From positions 372,001-436,000 of the forward strand of contig NZ_JABEPR010000003.1 in NCBI RefSeq assembly GCF_013044515.1: 64,000 nt of DNA, in the 5' to 3' direction. This document shows, one piece after another, positions 50,210 to 59,753 of the stretch. Each line of letters starts with the position of its first letter. The stretch's first letter is position 1. The notes beneath the pieces were generated by a model. The model did not search any database and was not told the DNA's origin. It was given only the letters and a program-made list of their open reading frames with translations. The translations under genes were made by a program, and so were the position numbers. Source of the stretch: Sphingomonas sp. ID1715. Its GTDB lineage: Bacteria; Pseudomonadota; Alphaproteobacteria; Sphingomonadales; Sphingomonadaceae.

Positions 50210-52474
50210 ATGAGCGAGAACGCGAACGTCCAGTTTTCGGAGCGCGAGGCGCTGCTGTTCCACTCGGCGGGGCGGCCCGGGAAGATCGAGATCGTCGCGT
50301 CGAAGCCGATGGCCACGCAGCGCGACCTGTCGCTCGCCTATTCGCCGGGCGTGGCCGTGCCGGTGCGGGCGATCGCCGACAATCCCGGCTGCGCCTATGA
50401 TTATACGGCCAAGGGCAATCTCGTCGCGGTGATCTCGAACGGCACCGCCATCCTGGGCTTGGGCAATCTCGGCGCGCTCGCGTCAAAGCCGGTGATGGAA
50501 GGCAAAGCGGTGCTGTTCAAGCGCTTCGCCGATGTCGACTCGATTGATTTGGAGCTGAACACCGAGGACCCGGAAGCCTTTATCAACGCGGTGGCGCTGC
50601 TGGAGCCGAGCTTTGGCGGCATCAACCTGGAGGACATCGCCGCGCCGGCCTGCTTCATCATCGAGCAGGCGCTGAAGGAGCGGATGAACATTCCGGTCAT
50701 GCATGACGACCAGCATGGCACGGCGATCATTACCGCCGCCGGCCTGATCAACGCCTGCTATCTGACCGGGCGCGAGTTGAAGGACGTGAAAGTGGTGGTG
50801 AACGGCGCCGGCGCGGCGGCGATCGCCTGCACCGAGCTGATCAAGGCGATGGGCGTGCGCCACGACAATGTGCTGATGTGCGACCGCAAGGGCGTGATCT
50901 ATCAGGGCCGTACCGAAGGCATGGACCAGTGGAAGTCCGCCCATGCCGCCGTCACCGATCGGCGTACGCTCACCGAAGCGCTGGAGGGGGCCGACGTGTT
51001 CCTGGGCCTTTCCGCCGCCGGCGCGCTGAAGCCCGACATGGTGATGAAGATGGCGGCGCGGCCGATCATCTTCGCCATGGCCAATCCGGACCCGGAGATC
51101 ACGCCGCCCGACGCGAAGGCCGCGCGGCCGGATGCGATCGTCGCCACCGGACGGTCGGACTATCCGAACCAGGTCAACAACGTGCTGGGCTTCCCCTTCA
51201 TCTTCCGCGGTGCGCTGGATGTGCGCGCCACCGCGATCAACGACGAGATGAAGATCGCGGCTGCCGAAGCGCTGGCGGAGCTCGCCCGGCAGCAGGTGCC
51301 GGAGGAAGTGGCGGCGGCTTATGGTGGGCGCGCGCACAGCTTCGGCGCCGATTACATCATCCCGGCGCCCTTCGACCCGCGGCTGATGGAGATCGTGCCC
51401 GCGGCCGTCGCGAAGGCGGCGATGGATACCGGGGTTGCGACCAAGCCGATCCTCGACCTGACCGCGTATCGCCAGTCGCTGAAGGCACGGCTCAATCCGA
51501 CCACGTCCGTGCTGACGCTCGCCTATGAGGCGGCGCGCGACAACCCCAAGCGCGTGCTGTTCGCGGAAGGCGAAGAAGAGCCGGTCCTGCGTGCGGCCAT
51601 CCAGTTCCGTGATGGCGGTTATGGCACGCCGGTGCTGGTCGGCCGCGAGGATGTCTATGACAGGCTGAAGGCGCTGGGCGTCGACGATCCGCACAGCTTC
51701 GAAGTGCATAACAGCCGCAACTCGCCCCTGGTGCCGCAGATGGCCGAGCGGCTCTACGAGCGGCTGCAGCGGCGCGGCTATCTGATGCGCGAATGCGAGC
51801 GGATGGTGAACCAGGACCGCAACGTCTTCGCGTCCCTGCTGCTCGATCTCGGCGAAGCGGATGCTATGCTGACCGGCACGACGCGCACCTACGCCCAGTC
51901 GCTGCGGGAGATCCGCCGCGTGCTCGATCCGGAAGAGGGGCGGACGCCGTTCGGCATTCACATCCTCGTCGGTCAACACCACACGGTGTTCATGGCGGAC
52001 ACCACCGTCAACGAACGTCCGACCGCGTCCGAGCTGGCCGACATTGCCGAGCAGACCGCCGCCGTCGCGCGCCGCATGGGGCATGAACCGCGCGTCGCCT
52101 TCCTCAGCTATTCGACGTTCGGCAATCCGGCGGGCGAGTTCCTCGAGAATATTCGTGCCGCCGTCGCCTTGCTCGACCAGCGTGGCGTGGGCTTCGAATA
52201 TGAGGGCGAGATGTCACCCGATGTCGCGCTCAACCCGCGCGTGCTGGCCAATTATCCGTTTGCGCGGCTGTCCGGCCCGGCCAATGTGCTGATCATGCCG
52301 GGCCTACAATCGGCGAACATCTCGGCCAAGCTGCTCCGCGAACTGGGCGGGGATTCGGTGATCGGACCGATGCTGGTAGGCATGGAAAAGCCGGTGCAGA
52401 TCGCGACGATGGCGACCCGCGCGTCGGAACTGGTGACGCTCGCGGTGCTCGCCGCCAGCGGCATCGCGCGGTAG
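50210..52474 (+). CDS. maeB: NADP-dependent malic enzyme with phosphotransacetylase-like domain
   Basis: A 754-residue fusion enzyme. The N-terminal malic-enzyme part (about residues 1-430) has SLAYSPGVAVP, the catalytic HDDQHGTA and the NADP-binding VVNGAGAAAIA. The C-terminal part (about residues 430-754) resembles phosphotransacetylase but lacks its known activity in characterised MaeB proteins and probably acts as a regulatory acetyl-CoA sensor. It converts malate to pyruvate and CO2. GAGGGG precedes the ATG. Confidence 0.95.
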   Translation: MSENANVQFSEREALLFHSAGRPGKIEIVASKPMATQRDLSLAYSPGVAVPVRAIADNPGCAYDYTAKGNLVAVISNGTAILGLGNLGALASKPVMEGKAVLFKRFADVDSIDLELNTEDPEAFINAVALLEPSFGGINLEDIAAPACFIIEQALKERMNIPVMHDDQHGTAIITAAGLINACYLTGRELKDVKVVVNGAGAAAIACTELIKAMGVRHDNVLMCDRKGVIYQGRTEGMDQWKSAHAAVTDRRTLTEALEGADVFLGLSAAGALKPDMVMKMAARPIIFAMANPDPEITPPDAKAARPDAIVATGRSDYPNQVNNVLGFPFIFRGALDVRATAINDEMKIAAAEALAELARQQVPEEVAAAYGGRAHSFGADYIIPAPFDPRLMEIVPAAVAKAAMDTGVATKPILDLTAYRQSLKARLNPTTSVLTLAYEAARDNPKRVLFAEGEEEPVLRAAIQFRDGGYGTPVLVGREDVYDRLKALGVDDPHSFEVHNSRNSPLVPQMAERLYERLQRRGYLMRECERMVNQDRNVFASLLLDLGEADAMLTGTTRTYAQSLREIRRVLDPEEGRTPFGIHILVGQHHTVFMADTTVNERPTASELADIAEQTAAVARRMGHEPRVAFLSYSTFGNPAGEFLENIRAAVALLDQRGVGFEYEGEMSPDVALNPRVLANYPFARLSGPANVLIMPGLQSANISAKLLRELGGDSVIGPMLVGMEKPVQIATMATRASELVTLAVLAASGIAR

Positions 52475-52482
52475 CTTCTGTT

Positions 52483-52533
52483 CTCCTGCGAAGGCAGGAG
52501 TCCAGGAGTCGTGGGCCCCTGCTTTCGCAGGGG
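52483..52533. repeat. Paired REP-like hairpins
   Basis: CTCCTGC-GAAG-GCAGGAG (52483-52500) and CCCCTGC-TTTC-GCAGGGG (52516-52533) lie between the convergent maeB and ligD stops. The layout (two 7-bp hairpins with tetraloops and a CCAGGAGTC linker) is the same as at 36454-36516, so they are members of one repeat family. Confidence 0.6.
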
Positions 52534-52545
52534 AACTGCTGTCCT

Positions 52546-55071
52546 TCAAAAGTCCGGAAGCACCTGGTCGGCGACGCCCCAGCCGGTCAGCGCCTTGCTG
52601 TTCGCTCGCTCGAGCAGTTCGGGGCCGTCCAGGACGGTCCAGCGCGCGGCGGTGTCGAGGTCCTTCAGTTCCTCCCAACTGACGGGCGCGGCGACGGGGG
52701 CGTTCGGCCGGGCACGGGCGGCATAGGGCAGGATGGCGGTCGCGCCGCGCTGGTTGCGCAGATAGTCGATGAAGATGCGGCCCTTGCGCTTGGCCTTTGA
52801 CATATTGGCGAGGAACCGGTCGGGCTCGGCCTCCGACAGCGCCAGCGCAAAGCGGTGTGTGAAATCCTTGACCTGCGGCCATTCCGCCCTGGGGGTGAGG
52901 GGGGCGATGACATGCACGCCCTTGCCGCCCGACAGCATCGCGAACGTGACGAGGCCGAGGTCGCCGAGATAGCGCTTGAGGTCGAGTGCCGCCTTCTTGA
53001 CCTGCTCGAAGCCCAGATCCTCATCCGGGTCGAGATCGAACACCATCCGATCGGGCTTTTCGTAATCGGTGACCAGGCTGCCCCATCCATGGAACTCGAT
53101 CGTCCCCATCTGCACGCAGGTGAGCAGGCCTTCGGCTGAATCGACATAGAGATAATCCTCGGTCGATCCGTTCTTCTCGCGGACGGGAACATGATGGACA
53201 TGCGCGCCGAAGCTGCCAGCGTCGTGCTTCTGGAAGAAGCATTTCCTGGCGCGGCCTTGCGGGCAGCGCACCAGGCTGATCGGACGATTGGCGAGCCACG
53301 GCATCATGATGCCGGAGACCTGCGCATAGTAGGTGGCGAGCTGGCCTTTGGTGATACCGGAATCGGGATAGATGACGCGTTCGGGATTGCTGATCTTGAC
53401 CGATAGCTCAGGCGCGGGGGGCGGGCTCTTCGGCTTCTCGGGCACGACCTCTGCCGGCTTCTTGTCCTCGCGCAAGGCGATGAAGCTGCCGTGCCGCACG
53501 ACATTGTCCGCAGTAAATTCGGTGAAGGCAACTTCCGCGACCAGCTCGGGCTTGACCCAGCGTGCGCCGCGTACGGCCGCGCGCGGCGCCTGGACCGGCG
53601 GCCTGTCGGTCGCGAGCTTTTCCAGCCTGGCGCTGATCTCCTCGATCAGCCTTGCATTGAAACCGGTGCCGACCTTGCCCGCATAGCGCAGTTCCCCGCC
53701 TTGATGGAGACCGAGCAGCAGCGAACGAAAGCCGCGGCCGCGCGCCTCGCTCGGCGTCCAGCCGACGATCACGAACTCCTGCCGCTGGATGCATTTGACC
53801 TTGAGCCAGTTCTGCGCGCGCTTGCCGAGATAGGGGGCATCCGCGCGCTTGGAGACCACGCCTTCATAGCCTTCGCGGCACATCGTCTCGAACAGCTTCT
53901 CCCCTTGGCCGATCACATGTTCGGCATAGGCGATCGGCCCGTCGGAGGGGATGATCGGGCGCAGCAGCTCCTTCCGCTCCAGATTGGTCAGGCGCGTCAG
54001 GTCCTCGCCGTCGAGCGACAGCAGGTCGAAGGCGAACATGACGAGGTTCTTGCCGCCCCGCTTCAGCGCATCCTGAAGCGCGGAAAAGCTGGGCTTGCCC
54101 GCCTGATCGAGCGCAACGACCTCGCCGTCGATCAGCGCGGAACCGACATCCAGTGCCGCACCTGCTTCGGCGACGCCGGGGAATTTGTCGGTCCAGTCCA
54201 GGCCGGAGCGCGTGAAGACCTTCACCTTGCCGCCGCCAATGGCGAGCAGCACGCGATAGCCATCATATTTGACCTCGTGCAGCCAGGCGGAGCCGGTGGG
54301 GACGGTGTCGACCAGGGTGGCGAGCTGGGGGGATTGGAAGGGGGGCAGTTTTCCCGATCCTCCCCGGGACGGGGAGGGGGACCGCGAGGCGGAGCCTCGT
54401 GGTGGAGGGGGCCCCGCGCTCTGCGGCCGGCGCCGAGGGCCCCCTCCACCAGGCTTCGCCTGGTCCCCCTCCCCGTTCCGGGGAGGATCTTTGCCCGCAG
54501 CAATCTCTTCCATCGTGCGGCCGGTGGACACCGAGGTCAGGCAGCGATCGACCAAGTCGCCCGAGCCGCCGGCATAATCGTCGTCGATCTTGCGGAGCAG
54601 CCAGTTTTCGGTGCGCTCCTTCGGCCGCGGCTTGAGGCGGATCAGCAGCCATTCGCCTTTCATCCGCTCGCCGTGGAGGATGAAGTGGAGATGGCCCTTC
54701 TCCAGGTCCCTGGCGCTCTTGCCCTTGATCGGTTCCCAGGTGCCGCGATCCCAGAGCATCACGGTGCCGCCGCCATATTCCCCCTTTGGGATCGTGCCTT
54801 CGAAGGTCGCGTAGGAGAGCGGGTGATCTTCCGTGCGGACGGCGAGGCGCTTGTCGTCGGGATCGAGGCTCGGGCCGCGCGTCACCGCCCAGCTTTTCAA
54901 CACGCCGTCCACTTCCAGGCGCAAATCCCAGTGCAGACGCGTCGCGTCATGCTTCTGCACCATGAAGCTGTTGCCCGCGGCCTTGGCGACCTTGCCGGCC
55001 GGTTCGGCGGTCTTGGTGAAGTCCCGCTTGGCATTGTAGCGGGCGAGCGGATCGCGGGCGTTCGTCGCCAT
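52546..55071 (-). CDS. ligD: DNA ligase D (phosphoesterase-ligase-polymerase)
   Basis: An 841-residue NHEJ end-joining enzyme with the domain order phosphoesterase (about residues 1-190), ligase (about 245-550) and primase-like polymerase (about 560-841). The ligase nucleophile is K268 in EVKYDGYR. The polymerase domain has VFDLDPDEDLGF and GGKGVHVIAPL. Residues about 195-239, between phosphoesterase and ligase, are encoded by an in-frame palindromic repeat (see separate feature). The gene is 8 bp downstream of ku on the same strand. Confidence 0.95.
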   Translation of the reverse strand: MATNARDPLARYNAKRDFTKTAEPAGKVAKAAGNSFMVQKHDATRLHWDLRLEVDGVLKSWAVTRGPSLDPDDKRLAVRTEDHPLSYATFEGTIPKGEYGGGTVMLWDRGTWEPIKGKSARDLEKGHLHFILHGERMKGEWLLIRLKPRPKERTENWLLRKIDDDYAGGSGDLVDRCLTSVSTGRTMEEIAAGKDPPRNGEGDQAKPGGGGPRRRPQSAGPPPPRGSASRSPSPSRGGSGKLPPFQSPQLATLVDTVPTGSAWLHEVKYDGYRVLLAIGGGKVKVFTRSGLDWTDKFPGVAEAGAALDVGSALIDGEVVALDQAGKPSFSALQDALKRGGKNLVMFAFDLLSLDGEDLTRLTNLERKELLRPIIPSDGPIAYAEHVIGQGEKLFETMCREGYEGVVSKRADAPYLGKRAQNWLKVKCIQRQEFVIVGWTPSEARGRGFRSLLLGLHQGGELRYAGKVGTGFNARLIEEISARLEKLATDRPPVQAPRAAVRGARWVKPELVAEVAFTEFTADNVVRHGSFIALREDKKPAEVVPEKPKSPPPAPELSVKISNPERVIYPDSGITKGQLATYYAQVSGIMMPWLANRPISLVRCPQGRARKCFFQKHDAGSFGAHVHHVPVREKNGSTEDYLYVDSAEGLLTCVQMGTIEFHGWGSLVTDYEKPDRMVFDLDPDEDLGFEQVKKAALDLKRYLGDLGLVTFAMLSGGKGVHVIAPLTPRAEWPQVKDFTHRFALALSEAEPDRFLANMSKAKRKGRIFIDYLRNQRGATAILPYAARARPNAPVAAPVSWEELKDLDTAARWTVLDGPELLERANSKALTGWGVADQVLPDF
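54356..54489. repeat. Palindromic element carried in frame inside ligD
   Basis: The left arm (from 54356, GATCCTCCCCGGGACGGGG) and the right arm (to 54489, on the opposite strand GATCCTCCCCGGAACGGGG) are inverted copies, with internal hairpins on a GGC-GRA-GCC core and a GGTGGAGGGGG segment in each arm. It encodes residues about 195-239 of LigD, a proline/glycine/arginine-rich linker. Boundaries are by eye. Confidence 0.7.
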
Positions 55072-55079
55072 TCAGCGCC

Positions 55080-55985
55080 TCATCCCGACGCCCGCTTCTT
55101 CGCGGGCGCGCGGCGCGGCGGCGGCTTCGCGGCAGGCGACTTGGCGGCGGGCTTGCGCGCTGGTTTCTTCTCTTCCGCCTCGCCGCTCTGGGCGCCGGGC
55201 TTCTCGAGCGATTTCTTGAGCGCCGCCATCAGGTCGACGACGTTCGAACCGCGCTTGGGCGTATCGTCCTCGGGCTCCGGCTTCACCTTGCCGCCCTTGG
55301 CCTTCAGCTTCTTCTGCACCAGATCCTTCAGCGCATCGACATAGCGGTCGTGGAACTGGTCGGGTTTGAAAGGCGCCGTCTTCTTGGCGATCAGCGTTTC
55401 CGCGAGGTCGAGCAATTCCTCGTCGGGCTGGGCGTCGCCAATGTCCCGGAAATAGCCCTGCGCCTTGTTGACCTCGTCGGAATAGCGCAGCGTTTCCAGC
55501 ACGATGCCGCGTCCGCACGGCTTCAGGCTGACGATATATTCGCGGCCCCGCAGCGCCAGTTGGCCGAGCCCCACTTTCTTCGTCCGCTTCAATGCCTCGC
55601 GCAGCACGATGAACGCCTCTTCGGCCAAGTCGTCGGCTGGAACGACATAATAGGGCTTTTCGAAATAGAGCACGTCGATCTCGTTGGCGTCGACAAATTG
55701 CGTCAGCTCCAAAGTCTTCTTGGAGTCGAGCTTGACCGCCTCGATTTCCTCGTCCTCGAGCAGGACATAGGAGCCCTTCTCATATTCGAAGCCGCGCTTG
55801 ATCTCTTCCGGATCGACCGGCCCGATGCCGGGCGCGACCTTCTCATATTTGATCCGCTTGCCGGACGGCTCGTGGATCTGGTTGAACGAGATCTGCGCGC
55901 CGCTCTTCGTCGCCGAATAGATCTCGACGGGGATCGAGACGAGCGCGAGGCGGATCTGTCCCTGCCAATAGGCGCGTGCGGCCAT
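55080..55985 (-). CDS. ku: Ku protein, NHEJ end-binding
   Basis: A 301-residue bacterial Ku. It has the family N-terminus MAARAYWQGQIRLALVSIPVE, the core FNQIHEPSGKRIKYEKVAP and the C-terminal lysine/proline/alanine-rich tail (AEEKKPARKPAAKSPAAKPP) that binds DNA. It recruits LigD to double-strand breaks; the genes are adjacent and probably co-transcribed. GAAGGTG precedes the ATG. Confidence 0.96.
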   Translation of the reverse strand: MAARAYWQGQIRLALVSIPVEIYSATKSGAQISFNQIHEPSGKRIKYEKVAPGIGPVDPEEIKRGFEYEKGSYVLLEDEEIEAVKLDSKKTLELTQFVDANEIDVLYFEKPYYVVPADDLAEEAFIVLREALKRTKKVGLGQLALRGREYIVSLKPCGRGIVLETLRYSDEVNKAQGYFRDIGDAQPDEELLDLAETLIAKKTAPFKPDQFHDRYVDALKDLVQKKLKAKGGKVKPEPEDDTPKRGSNVVDLMAALKKSLEKPGAQSGEAEEKKPARKPAAKSPAAKPPPRRAPAKKRASG

Positions 55986-56068
55986 GTGTCACCTTCGTTG
56001 CGAGGCCGATTCAAATCTCCAGCACGAGAGTCGTTCCCTTGGATCGGCGCGGGCCCTAAAGCCCTTTC

Positions 56069-56644
56069 ATGACCGACCCGTTCGACCTGTTTCGTGCCTG
56101 GTATGACGAAGCCCGCGGCACCGAGCCCAACGACTCGAACGCGATGGCTCTGGCGACCGCCGATGCTGAGGGGCGGCCATCGGTGCGGATGGTGCTGCTG
56201 AAAGGCCATGATGCGCGCGGCTTCGTTTTCTACACCAACCGCGAAGGCCGCAAGGCGGCCGAGCTTGCGGCGAACCCGCACGCCGCCTTGCTGTTTCACT
56301 GGAAGTCGCTGCGCCGGCAGATCAGGATCGAAGGCGCGGTCGCCCATGTCTCCGACGAAGAGTCCGACGCCTATTTTGCATCGCGCAGCCGGGACTCGCA
56401 GCTGGGCGCCTGGGCGTCCGACCAGTCGCGGCCGCTGGACGAACGCGCGACCTTCGAACGGCGCTTCGACGAAGTGTCGCGGCGGTTCGAGGGCAAGACC
56501 GTGCCGCGGCCCCCGCATTGGGGCGGCTATCGCGTCGTGCCGGAGCGGATCGAGTTCTGGCTGGATCGCGCGCACCGGCTGCACGAGCGGCGCTTGTTCG
56601 TCCGCGACGGCAGCGGCTGGCGCGAAGGCCTGCTCTATCCGTGA
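56069..56644 (+). CDS. pdxH: Pyridoxamine 5'-phosphate oxidase
   Basis: A 191-residue FMN enzyme of vitamin B6 synthesis and salvage. FMN- and substrate-binding motifs are in order: RMVLLKGHDARGFVFYTN, SRKA-like NREGRKAAEL, HWKSLRRQIRIEG, SRSRDSQLGAWAS and the C-terminal WRLDR-like FWLDRAHRLHER with RLYP-like LLYP end. The stop overlaps the next GTG by 4 bp. Confidence 0.95.
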   Translation: MTDPFDLFRAWYDEARGTEPNDSNAMALATADAEGRPSVRMVLLKGHDARGFVFYTNREGRKAAELAANPHAALLFHWKSLRRQIRIEGAVAHVSDEESDAYFASRSRDSQLGAWASDQSRPLDERATFERRFDEVSRRFEGKTVPRPPHWGGYRVVPERIEFWLDRAHRLHERRLFVRDGSGWREGLLYP

Positions 56645-57576
56645 CCGACGCGCGGCTGAAAGAGCATGGCGACCAGACCACGCGCGCCGCGCTGGCGAGC
56701 GTGTCGATGGCGCTCTTCCTGCTCGCGCTTAAAGGCTATGCGGCTTGGCGCACGGGATCGGTGGCGATGCTCGGTTCGCTGGCCGACACGGCGATCGACC
56801 TCATGGCGTCATTGCTGACGCTTTATGGCGTCCGGCTGGCTGCGACTCCGCCCGACCACCATCATCGCTTCGGCCATGGCAAGGCGGAGGCGCTCGTCGC
56901 GCTGGCACAGGTGGCGCTGATTGCGGTGTCGGCGACCGGCATCATGTGGCGGGCGGTCGAGCGGCTGCGAACCGGCGGCGAGACGGCGCAAGCGGAGCTC
57001 GGCGTGGGCGTGTCGCTGCTGGCCATCGCGGCGACCTTCCTGCTCCTCGCCTATCAGCGCCGCGTGATCGCGCGGACCGGATCGGTCGCGATCAAGGCCG
57101 ACAACATCCACTATCAGTCGGACCTGGCGTTGAACGGCAGCGTGATTGCGGCGCTCGCCCTCGATCATTGGGCCGGGCTGCGCGGCGCCGATCCGCTGTT
57201 CGGCATCGGCATCGCCTTATGGCTTGCTTATGGCGCCTGGCGCGCCTCTGCGCACGCGCTCGACCAGCTGATGGATCGCGAATGGCCGGAGGAGAAGCGC
57301 CAGCGCTTCGTCGAACTGGCCAATGCCCAGGCGGGATTTCGCGGCATTCACGATCTGCGCACGCGGACCAGCGGCAGCCATGATTTCGCCCAGTTCCACG
57401 CCTGGGTCGACCCGTCGATGACGATCGCTGAGGCGCATGAGATCGTCGAAGCGGCGGAAGCCGCGCTGGAGCGCGCCTTCCCAGGTGCCGAGGTGCTTAT
57501 CCACCTCGATCCGGAGGGGCAGGTCGATCGCGCGGGCGCGCATGACGAGGAATTGAGGGAGACACCCGAGACATGA
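56641..57576 (+). CDS. Cation diffusion facilitator family transporter
   Basis: A 311-residue CDF (FieF-like) divalent metal efflux protein with six transmembrane helices. Metal-site motifs are SLADTAIDLMASL (helix 2), DHHHRFGHGKAEAL (loop) and HYQSDLALNGSVI (helix 5), followed by a cytosolic domain (from about residue 215). The start is GTG overlapping the pdxH stop, and the stop overlaps the phzF ATG. Candidate metals are iron, zinc or manganese. Confidence 0.9.
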   Translation: MTDARLKEHGDQTTRAALASVSMALFLLALKGYAAWRTGSVAMLGSLADTAIDLMASLLTLYGVRLAATPPDHHHRFGHGKAEALVALAQVALIAVSATGIMWRAVERLRTGGETAQAELGVGVSLLAIAATFLLLAYQRRVIARTGSVAIKADNIHYQSDLALNGSVIAALALDHWAGLRGADPLFGIGIALWLAYGAWRASAHALDQLMDREWPEEKRQRFVELANAQAGFRGIHDLRTRTSGSHDFAQFHAWVDPSMTIAEAHEIVEAAEAALERAFPGAEVLIHLDPEGQVDRAGAHDEELRETPET

Positions 57577-58361
57577 AGCTGCCGTTCGTCCAGATCGATG
57601 CCTTTGCAGACCGGCCCTTTGGCGGCAATCCGGCGGCGGTGATACCGCTGGAGGAGTGGCTGCCCGACGCCGTGCTGCAGTCGATCGCGCTCGAGAACAA
57701 CCTGTCCGAAACGGCCTTCACCGTCCCGGCCGAGGGCGACGCCGATTATGAGCTGCGCTGGTTCACCCCGGCCTGCGAAGTCGCGCTCTGTGGTCACGCG
57801 ACCTTTGCCTCGGGCCATTATCTGCTCGGCGATCGGGACGCGGTGCGGTTCCGCACGCGCAAGGCGGGCGTGTTGACGGTCAGGCGTGCCGGCGACGGCT
57901 ATGCGATGGACCTGCCGGTTACCGCCATGTCTGCACAGCCCCGGCCGGAGATCGCGGCGGCGCTCGGCGTACCGGATGCGCCGACTTGGGCCTCTGCGAC
58001 CGATGCAGCGGAAGAAACAGTCATCGTGTTGCTCGAAGACGAGACGGCGGTGCGAGCCCTGCAGCCCGATTTTCGCGCGCTCGGCCGGCACCATGTCATG
58101 GCCGTGCCGACTGCGCCTGGCACGGACACCGATGTAGTCAGCCGCGTGTTCGTGCCGAGCTTCGGCATCGACGAGGACCCGGTGACCGGCTCCGCCCATG
58201 CAGCGCTGGTGCATTTCTGGGCCGCCCGGCTCGGACGCCCCAGCTTCACCGCCTTTCAGGCGAGCGCAAGGGGCGGTCGGATCGACTGCACGCTCGACGG
58301 CGGCCGGGCCGTGCTGGGCGGCCGCTGCGTCACTGTGATCGAGGGCAGCTTCCTGCTTTGA
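57573..58361 (+). CDS. PhzF family isomerase-like protein
   Basis: A 262-residue protein of the diaminopimelate-epimerase-like PhzF family. It has FADRPFGGNPAAV near the start, the catalytic-glutamate region NNLSETAF, the CGHAT motif and the C-terminal DEDPVTGSAHAAL. No phenazine or other biosynthetic genes are near, so the substrate is unknown. Start and stop both overlap neighbouring genes by 4 bp, indicating coupled translation. Confidence 0.9.
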   Translation: MKLPFVQIDAFADRPFGGNPAAVIPLEEWLPDAVLQSIALENNLSETAFTVPAEGDADYELRWFTPACEVALCGHATFASGHYLLGDRDAVRFRTRKAGVLTVRRAGDGYAMDLPVTAMSAQPRPEIAAALGVPDAPTWASATDAAEETVIVLLEDETAVRALQPDFRALGRHHVMAVPTAPGTDTDVVSRVFVPSFGIDEDPVTGSAHAALVHFWAARLGRPSFTAFQASARGGRIDCTLDGGRAVLGGRCVTVIEGSFLL

Positions 58362-59599
58362 ATGACCAGCCGGCAGAAGAGCCGCTCAAGCGCGACATCG
58401 GCTTTCTCGGTTCAGCCTTCCTGTCGTTCAATGGCCTGGTGGGCGCCGGCATCTTCGTGCTGCCGGGAACGCTGTTCGACCGGTTCGGCGGCTTCAGTCC
58501 CTTGCTCTTCCCGCTGTTCGGGCTGCTGTTCCTGGTCATCGCCGTCCCGTTCGCGCGAGTGACGGCGCATCATGCGAAATCGGGCGGTCCGGTCGCCTAT
58601 GCCGCACCCTTCGGACCCTTTGTCTCGTTTCAGGCCGGCTGGCTCTATTATGTCGCGCGCGTGGCGGCCCTGGCGGCCAATGCGACCGTGTTCGCGACCT
58701 ATCTCGCCAGCTTCTGGCCCTGGATCGGAAGCGGCCCCGGCCGCGCGAGCGCGATCGTGGCGATGGTGGCGGTTACCAGCTGGATCAATGTCATCGGGGT
58801 CAGGCGCGCGATCCGCTGGCTGGACCTGCTGACCTTGCTGAAAGCCGCGCCGCTGCTGCTGCTCGCGCTCGCCGCGCTGGCCAGCCGCCCGCCGTCGGTC
58901 GCGATCGTCTCGCCTGCGCTGTCCGAGCTGGAAGCGGCTGCCTTGCTGATCCTCTATGCTTTCGTCGGGTTCGAAAACAGCGTTGTTTCGGCCGGTGAAA
59001 CCCGCGAGCCTCGCCGGACCATTCCGCGTGCGCTGGTGACGACCGTCATCGCAACCGCCGCGCTCTACACCCTGGTCCAGCTTGCCTATGCCACCTGGAT
59101 GGCGCCCGGTGCGGGCGGAGAGGCTCCGCTGGTCGCGCTTGCCGGGCGTGTGGCGGGGCCCGCCGGGGCAGCGATTCTCACCGCCACCGTCGTGTTTTCG
59201 CTGATGGGCAATATCAGCGGCGGCATCACGAGTGCGACGCGGGTCACCTACGCGCTTGGGCGTGACGGCCTCGCGCCGGCATGGTTCGCGCGCGTGGGGC
59301 GGCATGCGACGCCGGTCAACTCGATCCTGTTCATGGGGTTGCTAACGACGCTGCTCGCGCTCAGCGGCAGCTTCGTGTGGCTCGCGGTCGTGTCCACTCT
59401 CGCGCGGATGTTCGTCTACGGCCTCGCGATCGCGTCTCTGCCGAAGCTGGAGGGGTTCCGCCCTCCCATATTGGCGCTTGCCGGCGCTGGCCTCGCGGTC
59501 TGCGCCTGGGCGGCCGCCCAGTCGAGCGCGCAATCCTGGCTGACGCTGCTCGCCCTGACAGGTTCGGGCATCGTCCTGTTCCTGATCAGGCGACGCTGA
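58358..59599 (+). CDS. APC family permease
   Basis: A 413-residue permease with about 12 helices and the N-terminal motif SFNGLVGAGIFVLPG. The rest has GFENSVVSAGETREP. The TTG at 58358 overlaps the phzF stop (TTGA) and is preferred. There is no ATG before the first helix in frame. Substrate unknown; amino acids likely. Confidence 0.85.
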   Translation: MNDQPAEEPLKRDIGFLGSAFLSFNGLVGAGIFVLPGTLFDRFGGFSPLLFPLFGLLFLVIAVPFARVTAHHAKSGGPVAYAAPFGPFVSFQAGWLYYVARVAALAANATVFATYLASFWPWIGSGPGRASAIVAMVAVTSWINVIGVRRAIRWLDLLTLLKAAPLLLLALAALASRPPSVAIVSPALSELEAAALLILYAFVGFENSVVSAGETREPRRTIPRALVTTVIATAALYTLVQLAYATWMAPGAGGEAPLVALAGRVAGPAGAAILTATVVFSLMGNISGGITSATRVTYALGRDGLAPAWFARVGRHATPVNSILFMGLLTTLLALSGSFVWLAVVSTLARMFVYGLAIASLPKLEGFRPPILALAGAGLAVCAWAAAQSSAQSWLTLLALTGSGIVLFLIRRR

Positions 59600-59753
59600 C
59601 GGCGCTGCTGTTCATTTAGGGTTAAACAAATTTTTGCCGCGCGTGAACCGGACGCAGGGGCGCGTGTTGTGACGCTCGGGTGATCTGCCACGTCAGTCAG
59701 GCAGAGGCTCGGGTCGAAACTGCGGGAAGCGTCCCGTGCAGGGAGTGTAGCTT

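Noticed and set aside
53491-55344. 617-residue open frame on the plus strand
   Set aside because: Antisense to ligD and ku; no ribosome-binding site, no motif.
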